Shown: positions 23,865 to 24,978 of the stretch, one piece after another
Layout: each line of letters begins with the position of its first letter
How positions within the stretch are numbered: the stretch's first letter is position 1
Virus record (IMG/VR): IMGVR_UViG_3300010368_000100
Coordinates: 1-24,978 of that record
Reading direction: 5' to 3' (one strand)
Source of the DNA: a virus
Length of the DNA: 24,978 bases
Notes under the pieces: generated by a model
What the model saw: the letters and a program-made list of their open reading frames with translations, nothing else
What the model was told of the DNA's origin: nothing
Databases searched by the model: none
Position numbers and translations under genes: made by a program

Positions 23865-24345
23865 GACGAACATTAATGAAGTAGTTCTTCCAATTATCTT
23901 GAAAATATGGAAAGAACATTCCATTACATTCCGAAATTATGATACCAGCATCAAACGGGTCTCGGCCAATGAATGCAACTGTGCTGTGTTCCGGGAAGTA
24001 TTTTCCCATTCCTCGGCGACATCGTTTCCCGATCACATGGCATAGAGCACGAACTGCACATTCATTCTGCTCTACATCATCAAACTTCTTTAGTTCAGTT
24101 TCAGGAAGAGCCTTAATGGCATCATCAATAACTGATCTACATTCACCTTCTGACATATAATCGTCCATATTTAGGTGAGCACGTTCAATAGAAAATGCCA
24201 TTATGTTCGTAGGGTCAACCGATTCATTATCGGATGGCCCAAAGAGCGCTTCCGAACTCGAATCCATGGATGAGTACCTCGGCTGAATGTAGAACACCAT
24301 AGGGTCCTCGGGCTTGGCTTCCTGCTTTGGTAGATGGTCAAACAT
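23860..24345 (-). CDS. Unknown protein, 161 aa, between gp8 and the DUF4815 gene
   Basis: I do not recognise this gene. It starts at 24345 with a good ribosome site (AAAGGA, about eight bases before ATG) and lies 18 bases after gene 8. The product is soluble and mildly acidic. An N-terminal Ser/Asp-rich part (about 1-50) is followed by a helical middle (DDYMSEGECRSVIDDAIKAL and beyond) and a C-terminal part rich in Cys, Phe, Tyr and Gly: ECAVRALCHVIGKRCRRGMG, AFIGRDPFDAGIIISECNGM, FFPYFQDNWKNYFINV. Five Cys are visible, without a clear zinc pattern. Codon use looks more AT-rich than that of its neighbours, which may point to later acquisition. It sits where T4 carries baseplate genes 9 and 10, but shows no likeness to them. 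Confidence 0.75.
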   Translation of the reverse strand: MFDHLPKQEAKPEDPMVFYIQPRYSSMDSSSEALFGPSDNESVDPTNIMAFSIERAHLNMDDYMSEGECRSVIDDAIKALPETELKKFDDVEQNECAVRALCHVIGKRCRRGMGKYFPEHSTVAFIGRDPFDAGIIISECNGMFFPYFQDNWKNYFINVRP

Positions 24346-24363
24346 ATTATATTTCCTTTGCGA

Positions 24364-24978
24364 TTAATACTGCAAAACCGCCTTCAAATCTTCTGTCTGA
24401 TCAATAGCCCGGGTGACGGCCACACGGTTTTCGATTGATAGAATGGTCCCGGAGTATTTATCGAACTCGCCCGGGTTGTTTGCATCATCTGCGTTGCCGT
24501 CGATGGCTCCGGTTGACAGTCCATCACCGGTCAGAGCATCAGAATCATTGAAGTCAACAAATCCGGTTACCTGTGTTTGGTGGTAATACACCCGCTCAGT
24601 GGGGGCGTCATAATAATCGATGATGGCCTTTGCGCCGGATGTTCCGCCTGTGATGACATCATCAAGAACCCATGTACCGGCAGCCGATACAATATGGTAT
24701 TTCAGGGCAAGGCCGGTCGTATCAACAAATGCACCCTGCGGGCTTCCGACATCGAGTGGGTTCTTCATGATGAGAACCTGACGATAATTATTCGCTGGAA
24801 TGAAGTCGCCATTAAATCCATCAGCCGGATTTTCATCACCCTCAAGCAGGACATGGTACATCAGATAATATGCATTGAGTTCGACAATTGGATCGTATCC
24901 AAACCCACCCTTGATGGCCGTGAATTTCACATCCATCGTTGCGGCATCGCCCGCAGTTGTTACGGCTGTGACTGCAGC
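24364..24978 (-). CDS. 8: Baseplate wedge protein gp8, C-terminal part (5' end off the window)
   Basis: The frame is open through the right edge: 14 further codons lie upstream of the Met at 24936 (ending in TAGDAAT). The gene is therefore cut by the window and 204 codons before the stop are seen (T4 gp8 is 334 aa). The segment AIKGGFGYDPIVELNAYYLM with a following 'LEGDE' and NNYRQVLIMKNPLDVGS matches the C-terminal domain of gp8 (G-x-G-x-(D/N)-P-x-x-ELxAY/GY, then RQ/RKIxxIxNP). After it comes a beta-rich domain with VTGGTSGAKAIIDYYDA and the C-terminal SIENRVAVTRAIDQTEDLK, like the 'EN R.(P/V).R...Q.E..K' end of gp8. The protein is part of the baseplate wedge. The call is good though partial. 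Confidence 0.82.
   Translation of the reverse strand, partial: AAVTAVTTAGDAATMDVKFTAIKGGFGYDPIVELNAYYLMYHVLLEGDENPADGFNGDFIPANNYRQVLIMKNPLDVGSPQGAFVDTTGLALKYHIVSAAGTWVLDDVITGGTSGAKAIIDYYDAPTERVYYHQTQVTGFVDFNDSDALTGDGLSTGAIDGNADDANNPGEFDKYSGTILSIENRVAVTRAIDQTEDLKAVLQY

Noticed and set aside
24455-24462. GATAAATA on the minus strand inside gp8
   Set aside because: It again encodes Asp-Lys-Tyr within a coding region. It is about 110 bases before the 161-aa gene, so a role cannot be excluded, but it gives no boundary signal like the four listed promoters.

Overview
This window is a virion-structure module of a T4-like myovirus (tailed, contractile phage). Every gene except one lies on the minus strand, so transcription runs from right to left. 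The order 8 - large DUF4815-type baseplate/fibre proteins - S74 tail fibre - 13 - 14 - 15 - 16 - 17 - 18 - 19 - 20 - 21 - 22 - 23 is the classic T4 late-gene order. The DUF4815-type proteins and the style of gp13, gp14, gp15 and gp22 are those of the cyanophage-like or 'exo-T-even' branch rather than coliphage T4. GC content appears moderate (near 50%, not counted exactly). Together with the gene style this would suit a phage of an alphaproteobacterium or a marine bacterium, but the host is not identified by anything in the window.

Layout, in the direction of transcription: (1) right edge to about 20.9 kb: the 3' end of baseplate wedge gene 8, an unrecognised 161-aa gene, and the DUF4815-type structural protein. 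(2) 20.9-15.0 kb: a 689-aa structural protein in the same frame as the DUF4815 gene and separated from it by a single stop codon, then a 63-aa coiled-coil protein and a 1200-aa tail fibre with a C-terminal self-cleaving S74 chaperone domain. (3) 15.0-10.6 kb: neck proteins gp13 and gp14, tail completion gp15, and terminase subunits gp16 and gp17. (4) 10.5-4.3 kb: tail sheath gp18, tail tube gp19, portal gp20, and an unusual 698-aa protein with a PcfJ-like motif. (5) 4.3-0.6 kb: a 56-aa gp68-like prohead core protein, protease gp21, scaffold gp22 and major capsid protein gp23, ended by a strong terminator. (6) 0.6 kb to the left edge: the 3' end of a GIY-YIG/NUMOD3 free-standing homing endonuclease on the plus strand, convergent with gp23.

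Four matches to the T4 late-promoter element (TATAAATA or CATAAATA, minus strand) lie at gene boundaries at about 23.86, 18.83, 10.61 and 4.33 kb. Each overlaps or abuts the stop codon of the gene before it. They divide the region into likely late units: DUF4815 pair; 63-aa/fibre/13-17; 18-20 plus the 698-aa gene; 68-like/21/22/23. A perfect C(UUCG)G hairpin separates gp19 from gp20. There is no gene-free stretch longer than about 125 bases; the longest is the gp18 leader.

Together the genes build the head (20, 68-like, 21, 22, 23), pack the DNA (16, 17), join head to tail (13, 14, 15), and form the contractile tail (18, 19), the baseplate (8, DUF4815 proteins) and a host-recognition fibre. 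The least explained items are the 698-aa protein between portal and protease genes, the split DUF4815-type gene, and the 161-aa gene next to gene 8.
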